64,000 bases of DNA from Roseateles sp049532965. Lineage in GTDB: Bacteria; Pseudomonadota; Gammaproteobacteria; Burkholderiales; Burkholderiaceae_C. This document shows positions 17,216 through 24,951 of this stretch, one piece after another (the stretch's first letter is position 1; the number at the start of each line of letters is the position of its first letter). The position numbers were made by a program, and so were the translations under genes. A model generated the notes under the pieces. That model did not search any database, was not told the origin of the DNA, and was given only the letters and a program-made list of their open reading frames with translations. Location: positions 5,580,001-5,644,000 of the forward strand of contig NZ_CP186694.1 of assembly GCF_049532965.1 (NCBI RefSeq). The letters are read 5' to 3'.

Positions 17216-18151
17216 TCAGCGGGCGTCGAGTTCGCGATGCCGCTTCAGCACCTGGCCGTGGAAGGCGAATTGCTTCGCCAGCGTCTCCACCAGGTAGACC
17301 GAACGGTGCTGGCCGCCGGTGCAGCCGATGGCGACCGTGAGGTAGCTGCGCTGGTCCTGCGCGAAGTTCGGCAGCCATTGCGCGATGAAGGCGCCGATCT
17401 GGCTCAGCATCAGCCGCACTTCGGGCTGGCTCTCGAGGTAGGCGGCAACCGGTTCGTCCCGGCCGGTGAAGGGGCGCAGTTCGCGGTCGTAGTACGGGTT
17501 AGGCAGCACTCGGACGTCGAAGACGAAATCCGCGTCGCTCGGCACGCCGTGCTTGAAGGCGAACGACTCGAAGACCAGCGTCAGCGATGAGCCGCTGACA
17601 TGCACCAGGTCCCGCACCCAGCCTCGCAGCTGGGCAGGGCGCAACTGGCTGCTGTCGATGACGGTGGACTCCATGCGCAGCGGCGTCAGCAGCTCGCGCT
17701 CGAGCGCGATCGCTTCCTGCAGCGCGCGGTGGGTGTCGCCGTCGCTGCGGTCGTCGTGGCGGGCACGCAGCGGATGGGGGCGGCGCGTCTCGGAGAAGCG
17801 GCGCAGCAGCGTGTCGTCGTCGGCGTCCAGGAAGATGGAGCGCAGCGACACGCCTTCCTGTCGCATCGTGCGGATGTGCTGCAGCAGTTGCGGCAGCGAG
17901 CCGGCGCTGCGCACGTCCACCGCGATCGCGACGCGCCGCCAGCCGCGCTGGCGTTCAAGGTCGAGGAACTGCGGCAGCAGTTCCGGCGGCAGGTTGTCGA
18001 CGCAGAAGAAGCCGGCGTCCTCGAGCGCATGCATCGCGATCGACTTGCCGCCGCCGGACATGCCGGTGACCAGCACGACCTCGCCGCGGGGCGAGCTCTC
18101 GGTGGGCGTGGCCAGCGGGGCGGGCACCGGGGCGGTGTGGGGCGCGCTCAT
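17216..18151 (-). CDS. rapZ: RNase adapter protein / nucleotide-binding protein RapZ
   Basis: A 311-residue protein. The P-loop GMSGGGKSIAMHALEDAGFFCVDNLP at the N terminus and the C-terminal GCTGGQHRSVYLVE, with HGVPSDADFVFDVRVLPNPYY between, are family signatures. In enterobacteria RapZ presents GlmZ/GlmY RNAs to RNase E and tunes GlmS; the role here is inferred by family. The start overlaps the recN stop by 4 bp (ATGA), making it the third gene of a nadK-recN-rapZ operon. Confidence 0.94.
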   Translation of the reverse strand: MSAPHTAPVPAPLATPTESSPRGEVVLVTGMSGGGKSIAMHALEDAGFFCVDNLPPELLPQFLDLERQRGWRRVAIAVDVRSAGSLPQLLQHIRTMRQEGVSLRSIFLDADDDTLLRRFSETRRPHPLRARHDDRSDGDTHRALQEAIALERELLTPLRMESTVIDSSQLRPAQLRGWVRDLVHVSGSSLTLVFESFAFKHGVPSDADFVFDVRVLPNPYYDRELRPFTGRDEPVAAYLESQPEVRLMLSQIGAFIAQWLPNFAQDQRSYLTVAIGCTGGQHRSVYLVETLAKQFAFHGQVLKRHRELDAR

Positions 18152-19836
18152 GGTTTGACCTTGCGGCCCGGGGCCGGGACGGACTTGGCGGAGAGTTCGA
18201 GCATCTCCTGCGCGTGGGCGAGCGAGGTCGACGACAGCCGTTCGCCGCCCAGCATGCGGGCGATCTCGGCGGTGCGCGCTTCGCCGGCGATGGGACGGAC
18301 GTCGGAGTTGGTCTTGCCGTCCTTGAGCGCCTTGGCGACGAGGAAGTGGTGGTCCGCGCAAGCGGCGACCTGCGGCAGGTGCGTCACGGCGAGGACCTGC
18401 ACGCGCTGGCCGAGCTGCTTCATCAGGCGGCCGACGGTCTCGGCGACCGCGCCGCCGACGCCAGCATCGATCTCATCGAAGATCAGCGTGCCGGCGCCGC
18501 TATTCTGCTGGCTGGTCGTGACCGCGATGGCGAGCGCGATGCGCGAGAGCTCGCCGCCGGAGGCGACTTTCGCCAGCGGCCGAGGCGTGCTGCCGGCATG
18601 CCCGGCGACGAGGAACTCGGCGGACTCGAGGCCGAAGCTCTGCGGCTCGTCCTGTGCCTGGAGCGCGACCTCGAAACGGCCGCCGGCCATGCCGAGCTGC
18701 TGCATCGCCTGCGAGACGGCATTCGACAGCGCCGGTGCCGCTTTCGCGCGCGCGGCGCTGACGGCCTTGGCTTCCTTCTGGAAGCGCTTCAGCGCGGCGG
18801 CCTGCTGCGCTTGCAGCGCGTCGAGGTCGGTGGCGGCGTCGAGCTGCGCGAGCTCCGCCTTCCATTCGGTCAGCAGCGCCGGCAGCTCGGCCGGCTGGCG
18901 GCGATAGCGGCGTGCCAGCGTGACCCAGGCGGACAGGCGCTCATCGAGCTGCTGGAGGCGGTCGGGATCCAGGTCGGCGGCGTGCAGGTAGGCGCCCAGG
19001 CTATGGGCGGCGTCCTGCAACTGGGCCTGCGCGCCGAGCAGCGCGGTGACGGTGTCCTGCAGGCCGGCGTCGTACTCGAGCACGTCCTGCAGCGCGGACA
19101 GCGCGTCGTCGGTGAGCGACTGGGCGTTGATCTCGGCCTCGGCGATGCGGTCGAGCGCGCCGCGGGCGGCGTCCATCAGCGACTGCGCGTGGGACAGGCG
19201 CTGGTGCTCGGCGTTGAGCTCCTCCCACTCGTCGGTGCCGGGGGCGAGGCGATCGACCTCGCCGATCTGCCAGCTCAGGCGCTCGTGTTCGCGGGCGAGG
19301 TCGGCCTGCCTGGACTGCGCGGCGGACAGCGCCTCGGTGGCCTGGCGCCAGTCGGCGAAGGCGGTGGCCATCGGCTTGGGGTCGATCTGGGCGAAGCTGT
19401 CCAGCAGCTCGCGGACGCTGGCCGGGCGGGTCAGGCCTTGCCAGGCGTGCTGGCCGTGGATGTCCAGCAGGTGCTCGGCGAGCTCGCGCAACTGGGCGAC
19501 GGTGGCGGTGCCGCCGTTGATCCAAGCGCGGCTCTTGCCCTGGGCGTCGATCACGCGGCGCAGCAGCAGCGATTCTTCGGACGATTCGAAGCCCGCTTCC
19601 TCGAGCCAGGGGGCGAGGGCGGCGGGGCGGTCGAACTCGGCGGAGATCTCGGCGCGGGCGGCGCCTTCGCGGACGACGGCGGCGTCGCCGCGGGAGCCGA
19701 GGGCGAGCTGGAGGGCGTCGATCAGGATGGACTTGCCGGCGCCGGTTTCACCGGTGAGGGCGGAGAAGCCGGCGGCGAAGTCCAGGTCCAGCGCCGGGAC
19801 GATGACGAAGTCCTTGAGGCTGAGGCGGCGCAGCAT
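18148..19836 (-). CDS. recN: DNA repair ATPase RecN
   Basis: A 562-residue SMC-like protein for double-strand-break repair. The N terminus MLRRLSLKDFVIVPALDLDF with Walker A TGETGAGKSILIDAL, LLDIHGQHAWQ, a central coiled coil (about residues 150-370), the signature GGELSRIALAIAV and Walker B LIFDEIDAGVGG are all visible. The start at 19836 overlaps the nadK stop (TGATG). In many bacteria it is SOS-regulated; no LexA box was identified here because its promoter would be that of nadK. Confidence 0.96.
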   Translation of the reverse strand: MLRRLSLKDFVIVPALDLDFAAGFSALTGETGAGKSILIDALQLALGSRGDAAVVREGAARAEISAEFDRPAALAPWLEEAGFESSEESLLLRRVIDAQGKSRAWINGGTATVAQLRELAEHLLDIHGQHAWQGLTRPASVRELLDSFAQIDPKPMATAFADWRQATEALSAAQSRQADLAREHERLSWQIGEVDRLAPGTDEWEELNAEHQRLSHAQSLMDAARGALDRIAEAEINAQSLTDDALSALQDVLEYDAGLQDTVTALLGAQAQLQDAAHSLGAYLHAADLDPDRLQQLDERLSAWVTLARRYRRQPAELPALLTEWKAELAQLDAATDLDALQAQQAAALKRFQKEAKAVSAARAKAAPALSNAVSQAMQQLGMAGGRFEVALQAQDEPQSFGLESAEFLVAGHAGSTPRPLAKVASGGELSRIALAIAVTTSQQNSGAGTLIFDEIDAGVGGAVAETVGRLMKQLGQRVQVLAVTHLPQVAACADHHFLVAKALKDGKTNSDVRPIAGEARTAEIARMLGGERLSSTSLAHAQEMLELSAKSVPAPGRKVKP

Positions 19837-20711
19837 CAGGCGGTTCCTTCGTTCCAGCGGAGCTTGCGGCGCAGCGTGGCGTAGTAGCTCCAGCCGCGGG
19901 GGTGGAGGAACGGGGCGCGGTGCTGGGAGCGGCGGACGGTGATGCAGTCGCCGTGGAGCAGGCTGGCGAGGGATTGCATGTCGAAGTTCACCGAGGCGTC
20001 GCGGCCGGCGACGATGGTGAGGCGGACCTCGCCGGAGTCGGGCAGGACGATGGGGCGGTTGGACAGGGCGTGCGAGGCGATCGGCAGCAGGACCCAGCCG
20101 GCGATGCCGGGGTGGAGGATCGGGCCGCCGGCGGAGAGGGCGTAGGCGGTGGAGCCGGTGGGGGTGCCGACGATGACGCCGTCGGCGCGCATGTTGGCGA
20201 CGAACTCGTCGCCGACGTCGACGCGCAGTTCCACCATGGCGGCGGTGGCGCCGCGGGAGACGACGACGTCGTTGAGGGCGACGCCGGAGAAGATCTGTTC
20301 GCCGTCCCGCAGGACGGAGCCCTCGAGGAGGGAGCGGTGTTCGATTTCGAAGTCGCCGGCGAGGATGGGGGCGAGGGCGTCGCGGAACTGGTCGGCGGAG
20401 ATGTCGGTGATGAAGCCCAGGCGGCCCTGGTTGATGCCGACGAGGGGGAGGCCGTAGCGGGCGACCTGGCGGGCGAAGCCGAGCATGGTGCCGTCGCCGC
20501 CGACGACGATGGCCAGGTCGCACTGGGTGCCGAGGTCGGCGTGGGTCAGGGCGGGGAAGGTGGAGATGCCGGTGCTGTCGGCGGTTTCCTGTTCCAGGGA
20601 AACATCCAATCCCTGGGAGGCGACAAAATCGGCAATCTCTTCCAGGATGGGCCGGATACCCCGGGCTTGGGGTTTTCCGACGATCGCCACGTGACGGAAG
20701 CGCTTGGACAT
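19836..20711 (-). CDS. nadK: NAD kinase
   Basis: A 291-residue ATP-NAD kinase producing NADP. Diagnostic motifs are VVGGDGTMLGFAR (GGDGT), GINQGRLGFITD, NDVVVSRG, GVIVGTPTGSTAYALSAGGPILHP and PIASHALSNRPIVLP. The length matches the bacterial family. It is the first gene of the nadK-recN-rapZ operon and divergent from hrcA, the arrangement seen in many beta- and gammaproteobacteria. A TGTAAT box lies 8 nt before the ATG. Confidence 0.97.
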   Translation of the reverse strand: MSKRFRHVAIVGKPQARGIRPILEEIADFVASQGLDVSLEQETADSTGISTFPALTHADLGTQCDLAIVVGGDGTMLGFARQVARYGLPLVGINQGRLGFITDISADQFRDALAPILAGDFEIEHRSLLEGSVLRDGEQIFSGVALNDVVVSRGATAAMVELRVDVGDEFVANMRADGVIVGTPTGSTAYALSAGGPILHPGIAGWVLLPIASHALSNRPIVLPDSGEVRLTIVAGRDASVNFDMQSLASLLHGDCITVRRSQHRAPFLHPRGWSYYATLRRKLRWNEGTA

Positions 20712-20779
20712 AGCGCGGAATTACACCACAGCGAGGTGGCGGGGCCTGGGGTGGGAAGGGGTGCCGCTGGTGGCTTCAC

Positions 20780-20793
20780 TAGAATGAAAAACA
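20780..20793 (+). promoter_or_regulatory. Candidate -10 box immediately before hrcA
   Basis: TAGAAT at 20780-20785 is 7 nt from the ATG at 20793, a spacing that would give a leaderless mRNA. No CIRCE element (TTAGCACTC-N9-GAGTGCTAA) was seen in the intergenic space. Confidence 0.35.
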
Positions 20794-21806
20794 TGCTCGA
20801 CGACCGCGCGAAAACACTGCTGAAGGCTCTGGTGGAGCGGTACATCGCCGACGGCCAGCCGGTGGGCTCCCGCACGCTGTCGAAGGCGTCGGGGCTGGAG
20901 CTGAGCCCGGCGACGATCCGCAATGTGATGGCGGACCTGGAGGAACTGGGTCTGATCGCGAGCCCGCACACGAGCGCGGGGCGGATTCCGACGGCGCGGG
21001 GGTACAGGCTGTTCGTGGACACGCTGCTGACGGCCAAGCCGGGCGGGGTGCGCGAGGCGGGGACGTTCGAGAGCCAGTTGCTGCCCGATCAACCGCAGCG
21101 GGTGATCGCGAACGCGGCGCAGCTGCTGAGCAGCCTGTCGAGTTTCGTGGGGGTGGTGACGTCGCCGAGGAAGACGGCGGTGTTCCACCACATCGAGTTC
21201 CTGCGGCTGGGGGAGCGGCGGGTGCTGGTGATCATGGTGTCGCCGGAGGGGGATGTGCAGAACCGGCTGGTGTTCACGTCGCAGGACCTGTCGCAGTCGG
21301 ACCTGACGGAGGCGAGCAACCGGCTCAATGCGCATTACTCGGGGCTGAGCCTGGACGTGGTGCGGGACCGGTTGAGGCTGGAGGTGGATCAGCTGCGCGG
21401 GGAGATCGCGAAGCTGATGAGCGCCGCGGTGGATGTGGGGCAGCAGGGGATGCAGGAGCAGGACCCGGTGATCATCTCCGGGGAGCGGAACTTGCTGACG
21501 GTGCAGGACTTCAGCCATGACATGGGCAGCCTGCGCAGGATGTTCGATCTGTTCGAGCAGAAGACGCAGTTGATGCGGCTGCTGGATGTGTCGAGCCGGG
21601 CGGAGGGCGTGCGGATCTACATCGGCGGGGAGAGCCAGGTGGTGCCGGTGGAAGAGCTGTCGATCGTGTCGGCGCCGTATGAGGTCGATGGCGAGGTGGT
21701 GGGGACGCTGGGTGTGATCGGGCCGACGCGCATGGCGTACGACCGGATGATCGAGATCGTCGACATCACGTCGAGGATGGTGAGCAACGCGCTCTCGCAA
21801 AAATAG
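20784..21806 (+). CDS. hrcA: Heat-inducible transcription repressor HrcA
   Basis: A 337-340 residue repressor that binds CIRCE operators of groE/dnaK genes. The N-terminal winged helix (LLKALVERYIADGQPVGSRTLSKASG, SPATIRNVMADLEELGLIASPHTSAGRIPTARGYR) is characteristic. The central GAF-like part includes VVTSPRKTAVFHHIEFLRL, and the C terminus has VVGTLGVIGPTRMAYDRMI. Two starts are possible: ATG at 20784 (MKNMLDD) and ATG at 20793 (MLDDRAKTLL), the latter fitting homologues and a possible leaderless mRNA. Upstream in-frame sequence to 19902 is antisense to nadK and not coding. Confidence 0.95.
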   Translation: MKNMLDDRAKTLLKALVERYIADGQPVGSRTLSKASGLELSPATIRNVMADLEELGLIASPHTSAGRIPTARGYRLFVDTLLTAKPGGVREAGTFESQLLPDQPQRVIANAAQLLSSLSSFVGVVTSPRKTAVFHHIEFLRLGERRVLVIMVSPEGDVQNRLVFTSQDLSQSDLTEASNRLNAHYSGLSLDVVRDRLRLEVDQLRGEIAKLMSAAVDVGQQGMQEQDPVIISGERNLLTVQDFSHDMGSLRRMFDLFEQKTQLMRLLDVSSRAEGVRIYIGGESQVVPVEELSIVSAPYEVDGEVVGTLGVIGPTRMAYDRMIEIVDITSRMVSNALSQK

Positions 21807-21853
21807 CGTGTATGGGTCAGGCGGGAGCGCGTGATCCCGCGAGTAGAATCCGC

Positions 21854-21876
21854 GGCTCCGGTGCAATGCCGGAGCC
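21854..21876 (+). terminator. Hairpin downstream of hrcA
   Basis: GGCTCCGG-TGCAATG-CCGGAGCC, a perfect 8-bp stem 48 bp after the hrcA stop. A second stem GCGGGA/TCCCGC lies just before it. No T-tract is present, so this is a weak terminator or the 5' leader of the tRNA transcript. Confidence 0.4.
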
Positions 21877-21916
21877 TGCGAATCCGCCAGGGTTCGTATA
21901 TCAGCATTACCCCCGG

Positions 21917-21993
21917 GGGCCGTTAGCTCAGTTGGTTAGAGCAGAGGACTCATAATCCTTTGGTCACAGGTTCAAGTCCTGTACGGCCTACCA
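21917..21993 (+). tRNA. tRNA-Met (elongator, anticodon CAT)
   Basis: A 77-nt cloverleaf. The acceptor GGGCCGT pairs with ACGGCCT (G-T at the end), the D-arm is GCTCAGTTGGTTAGAGC, the anticodon loop CTCATAA gives CAT, the T-loop is TTCAAGT, and CCA is encoded. The arm sequences fit elongator Met rather than initiator; tRNA-Ile(CAT) cannot be wholly excluded. The accessory island begins just after it. Confidence 0.93.
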
Positions 21994-22199
21994 GAATCAA
22001 ATCAATTGGCCGGCAGGCTCTTGGCCCTTGACCCTTCTGGGAGCGCGAGCAACTCCCACGCCAACCGTTCCAACGCGAGCTCGTCTCTGACTTGGCATTC
22101 CCACATCACGAAGGTAGGCCAGGCAGTTTGACTGTTAGATCGCTCGCACCTCCCGAGCGCGATCCTCTGCAAGCTTCTGAGACCTCGCTTAGTCTCCTC

Positions 22200-22541
22200 T
22201 TACATCAGCTCGAACTCGAACCTCTCCGTCTTGGTGTGCCAAATACGAATCCGACCATCATCGGACAAGTGAACTTGGTGATCCATGAGACTGCCGACGT
22301 GCCAGCCTTCCTTTCGGGACCACGCCTTATGGACGGCAAACGTCGGCAAGAACATGCGCCGGCCGCCCCCGTAATGCTGGCGATTGTTCGGCACGGTGGT
22401 GTATCTGTCTTCGACATCCGCAAGCAGAGTGTCGATCAGGCCCCACGCGCCTTGAAGCGTTGTGGGGCGTTGAGCCTTACCGAGTGCCGCGTAGAGCAAC
22501 TGAAGCCGCTCGCGCTTGGCGACCAGTTCTACTGTGTTCAA
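22200..22541 (-). CDS. Hypothetical protein, TTG start
   Basis: A 113-residue protein of unknown function. It starts at a TTG (MNTVELVAKRERLQLLY) 8 nt after a perfect AGGAGG, which decides the start. It has a helical N-terminal half, then basic, aromatic segments (HYGGGRRMFLPTFAVHKAWSRKEGW; IRIWHTKTERFEFELM). The TTG overlaps the TGA of the 37-codon frame upstream (TTGA), implying coupling. It is the first gene after tRNA-Met, on the opposite strand to the defence operon, and of lower GC than the core genes. No homologue is recognised. Confidence 0.6.
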   Translation of the reverse strand: MNTVELVAKRERLQLLYAALGKAQRPTTLQGAWGLIDTLLADVEDRYTTVPNNRQHYGGGRRMFLPTFAVHKAWSRKEGWHVGSLMDHQVHLSDDGRIRIWHTKTERFEFELM

Positions 22542-22651
22542 AGTCGGATCCTCCTGGGTGGGTCAAGACCGTTGCTGGGTAGTTGCTTTTGGACGACAGC
22601 CAGATACGCTTCAGCGAGCTCTCTCAAAAGTCGCGAGGTCCGGTCGGCCAT
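22538..22651 (-). CDS. Small coupled ORF (37 aa)
   Basis: ATG at 22651, stop overlapping the TTG start of the next gene. It encodes an amphipathic helix-rich peptide beginning MADRTSRLLRELAEAYL. The AGGAGG ribosome site of the next gene lies within its last codons, typical of translational coupling. No good ribosome site of its own was seen, and the function is unknown. It could be a leader peptide or a small partner of the 113-residue protein. Confidence 0.4.
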   Translation of the reverse strand: MADRTSRLLRELAEAYLAVVQKQLPSNGLDPPRRIRL

Positions 22652-22808
22652 GGCTTAGAAATTGAGTGGGGTAGCGTTCTCTCGGCTCAATTGTGCGAAG
22701 GTCGCGTCCATTGGAGTACTAGCTCACGTGGTGAGCTAATGGGACGCCACGATGGCTTGCCAACTCAAGCGCTTCTATGGGGCAGCGCGAGCGGAAGTCT
22801 TCCTTTTA

Positions 22809-22836
22809 TGTCAGAAACTAATTTATGATTCTGACA
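22809..22836 (+). promoter_or_regulatory. Palindromic operator/promoter of the island operon
   Basis: A perfect inverted repeat TGTCAGAA-N12-TTCTGACA (22809-22816 and 22829-22836) lies just before the DUF6088 gene. The spacer and right arm contain TTATGAT, a good -10 candidate. A repressor bound here would block transcription. The adjacent winged-helix protein is the natural candidate, an inference from AbiEi-type autoregulation. Confidence 0.6.
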
Positions 22837-22845
22837 TTCAGCATT

Positions 22846-23559
22846 ATGAAAACCATACCCGAAGCCATCCTTGCGTACGCCAAGGGTTCTCCCGAGGGGC
22901 ATGTTCTGTCACCGAAGGAGTTTCTGCACATGGGAAACCGGACTGCAGTCGATCAGGCGCTGTCCAGGTTGTCCAGAGATGGCTACCTCATCCGCGTGGA
23001 TCGCGGCGCATACGTGGCGCCCGTGCAGGGACGAACCGGCTGTCGGCCCCCTTCGGCCGAAAAAGTCGTCGAGTCGTTGGCAGCGCTTTCAGGCGAACTC
23101 ATCGCGCCTGACGGAGCGACGTCGGCCCTTGCCTTCGGTCTTGAAGAGCAGGGACGGGTGGCGCGGGGCTATGTCACTTCTGGACGATCAAGGACATTGC
23201 TGCTCGGCAGTGTCGAGGTGAACTTGCTGCGTGCGCCGGCTTGGATGCTGACGTTGGGAAATGGACCAGCGGGCGCGGCCGTGAGAGCAATGGCATGGGT
23301 GGGGCCGGCTGCGGCTGACAAAGCCTTGGCCAGGATTCGGCGCGCACTCTCCGATCCCGAATGGCTGACGCTAGTGGCGTGTCGGGCTGCGTTTCCCTCC
23401 TGGATGGCCCGCGCGATAGGCGAGTCTGTATTGCGAGAACCCGGGTGGCCGCCGGCCAGACGACAGCTGGCGGCAGCGGCGAGCGGATCGGACGCGCTGC
23501 GCGTGGATGCGGAAACGCCAGCCGCGGGTTCCTTCAATCAAATCATCGGTACGGCTTGA
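22846..23559 (+). CDS. DUF6088/AbiEi-like winged-helix protein
   Basis: A 237-residue protein opening MKTIPEAILAYAKGSPEGHVLSPKEFLHMGNRTAVDQALSRLSRDGYLIRVDRGAYVAP. This is an N-terminal winged-helix of the AbiEi antitoxin/DUF6088 type, followed by ALSGELIAPDGATSALAFGLEEQ and the domain with SGRSRTLLLGSVEVNLLRAP. In AbiE systems the related antitoxin represses its own promoter through inverted repeats. Here no AbiEii nucleotidyltransferase toxin follows; the next gene is a DNA methyltransferase. It probably regulates the defence operon. An in-frame ATG at 22825 lies inside the operator and is less likely. Confidence 0.82.
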   Translation: MKTIPEAILAYAKGSPEGHVLSPKEFLHMGNRTAVDQALSRLSRDGYLIRVDRGAYVAPVQGRTGCRPPSAEKVVESLAALSGELIAPDGATSALAFGLEEQGRVARGYVTSGRSRTLLLGSVEVNLLRAPAWMLTLGNGPAGAAVRAMAWVGPAAADKALARIRRALSDPEWLTLVACRAAFPSWMARAIGESVLREPGWPPARRQLAAAASGSDALRVDAETPAAGSFNQIIGTA

Positions 23560-23593
23560 ATATGGCCGGCTCAATGAATAGGCAATAAATCAA

Positions 23594-24928
23594 ATGTCAG
23601 CCTACAAGTTTGTAGATTTATTTTCGGGATGCGGAGGGCTTTCCCTGGGGCTCGCCATGGCAGGCCTAGAGGGGCAGTTCGCCGTTGAGCGCGATGCAAT
23701 GGCCTTCGAGACCTTTGCCGCGAATTTCCTGAGCGAGCGTGCGCTTCCCATCGGCAAGTTTGCTTGGCCCGACTGGCTTGAAAAGCGAGCCTGGCCGATT
23801 GATGAATTGTTGACCGAGCATTTGGGCCAATTGAAGAAGTTGGAGGGGAGTGTCGAGGTTTTGGCCGGTGGTCCGCCCTGCCAAGGGTTCAGCTTTGCGG
23901 GCCGACGCAACGAGGCCGACCCCAGAAATCAGCTCTTCGAGAAGTATGTCGAGGTAGTCAAGGCCATCAAGCCGTCTGCATTGGTGCTTGAGAACGTGCC
24001 GGGCATGAAGGTCGCGCATTCAAGGAAGAACGCTTCGGGCAACGGAAGGGACTCCGCCGCGGAGTCCTACTACGAGAAGCTGAAAAGGAGTCTGGAGGAC
24101 ATCGGCTACGAAGTCCATGGCGAACTGGTGAACGCGGCTCGGTTTGGTGTGCCGCAGAAGCGGAACAGGCTGATCGTCATCGGGTTGCGCAAGGGTATAG
24201 CGGCTGCGCTCGATGGCGGCGTCACGCAGGCATTCAAGCTACTTGAGAGCATGCGCGCCGCCCAGTTGAAGGATCTAGGGTTGCCTGAATTGGTCCCTGT
24301 CTGCGAGGCATTGTCAGACTTGACGACGAAATGGCATTCAAGGAAACCTTGCGTCGATCCTTACTCGCCGAAGGGTTTCGAGGAGATTGAGTACGACGAG
24401 CCCTCGTCGAAGTACCAAAAGTTGATGCACAAGGGCTGCCGCAAGGATGCAATGGACAGCATGCGGCTGGCACGCCATGGGGACGAGGTCCGCGAGCGGT
24501 TCGCGAAGATCCTCAGGGAGTGCCCGCGTGGCGTTCGCATGAATGACGCCAACCGGGAGCAGTACAGCACCAAGAAGCATCGCATCTACCCAATGGACCC
24601 TTGGGAGCCTGCTCCCACAATTACCACGCTGCCTGACGATGTCCTGCATTACTCCGAACCGCGGATTCTCACGGTCCGTGAAAGTGCTCGATTGCAATCA
24701 TTCCCAGACTGGTTCCAGTTCCGCGGCAAGTTCACGACGGGTGGGGATCGAAGGACGAAAGAGTGCCCTCGATATACACAGGTCGGCAATGCAGTGCCAC
24801 CGCTACTGGCTAGGGCGATCGGACTCACGATCCGGGCGGTCCTTGATGCTTCAAAAGGCGGAGTTGCCGCGAGACCGGCGGCAGCCAATTGCGAGAGCGC
24901 TGATTTCAAGGAAGTAGCCGTCGCCTAA
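23594..24928 (+). CDS. DNA (cytosine-5-)-methyltransferase
   Basis: A 444-residue C5-methyltransferase. Motif I is FVDLFSGCGGLSLGL (residues about 6-20), motif IV GGPPCQGFSFAGRR with the catalytic Cys, motif VI ALVLENVPGM, motif VIII VPQKRNRLIVIG, motif IX RESARLQSFPDWFQF and motif X YTQVGNAVPPLLARAIG. The target-recognition region is roughly residues 230-340; the site cannot be read from sequence. The gene begins 34 bp after the regulator and 23 bp before the ATPase gene, and the operon ends with vsr. The first 60 bp are unusually AT-rich. It probably marks host DNA for the downstream module. Confidence 0.95.
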   Translation: MSAYKFVDLFSGCGGLSLGLAMAGLEGQFAVERDAMAFETFAANFLSERALPIGKFAWPDWLEKRAWPIDELLTEHLGQLKKLEGSVEVLAGGPPCQGFSFAGRRNEADPRNQLFEKYVEVVKAIKPSALVLENVPGMKVAHSRKNASGNGRDSAAESYYEKLKRSLEDIGYEVHGELVNAARFGVPQKRNRLIVIGLRKGIAAALDGGVTQAFKLLESMRAAQLKDLGLPELVPVCEALSDLTTKWHSRKPCVDPYSPKGFEEIEYDEPSSKYQKLMHKGCRKDAMDSMRLARHGDEVRERFAKILRECPRGVRMNDANREQYSTKKHRIYPMDPWEPAPTITTLPDDVLHYSEPRILTVRESARLQSFPDWFQFRGKFTTGGDRRTKECPRYTQVGNAVPPLLARAIGLTIRAVLDASKGGVAARPAAANCESADFKEVAVA

Positions 24929-24951
24929 GAGCGGTACCCAAGGGAGAAGAC

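Noticed and set aside
19902..20783. N-terminal extension of HrcA in an open frame
   Set aside because: It is antisense to nadK and Gly/Glu/Asp-rich; HrcA homologues start at MLDDRAK.
22846..23559. Complete AbiE toxin-antitoxin
   Set aside because: The AbiEii nucleotidyltransferase is absent; the next gene is a DNA methyltransferase.
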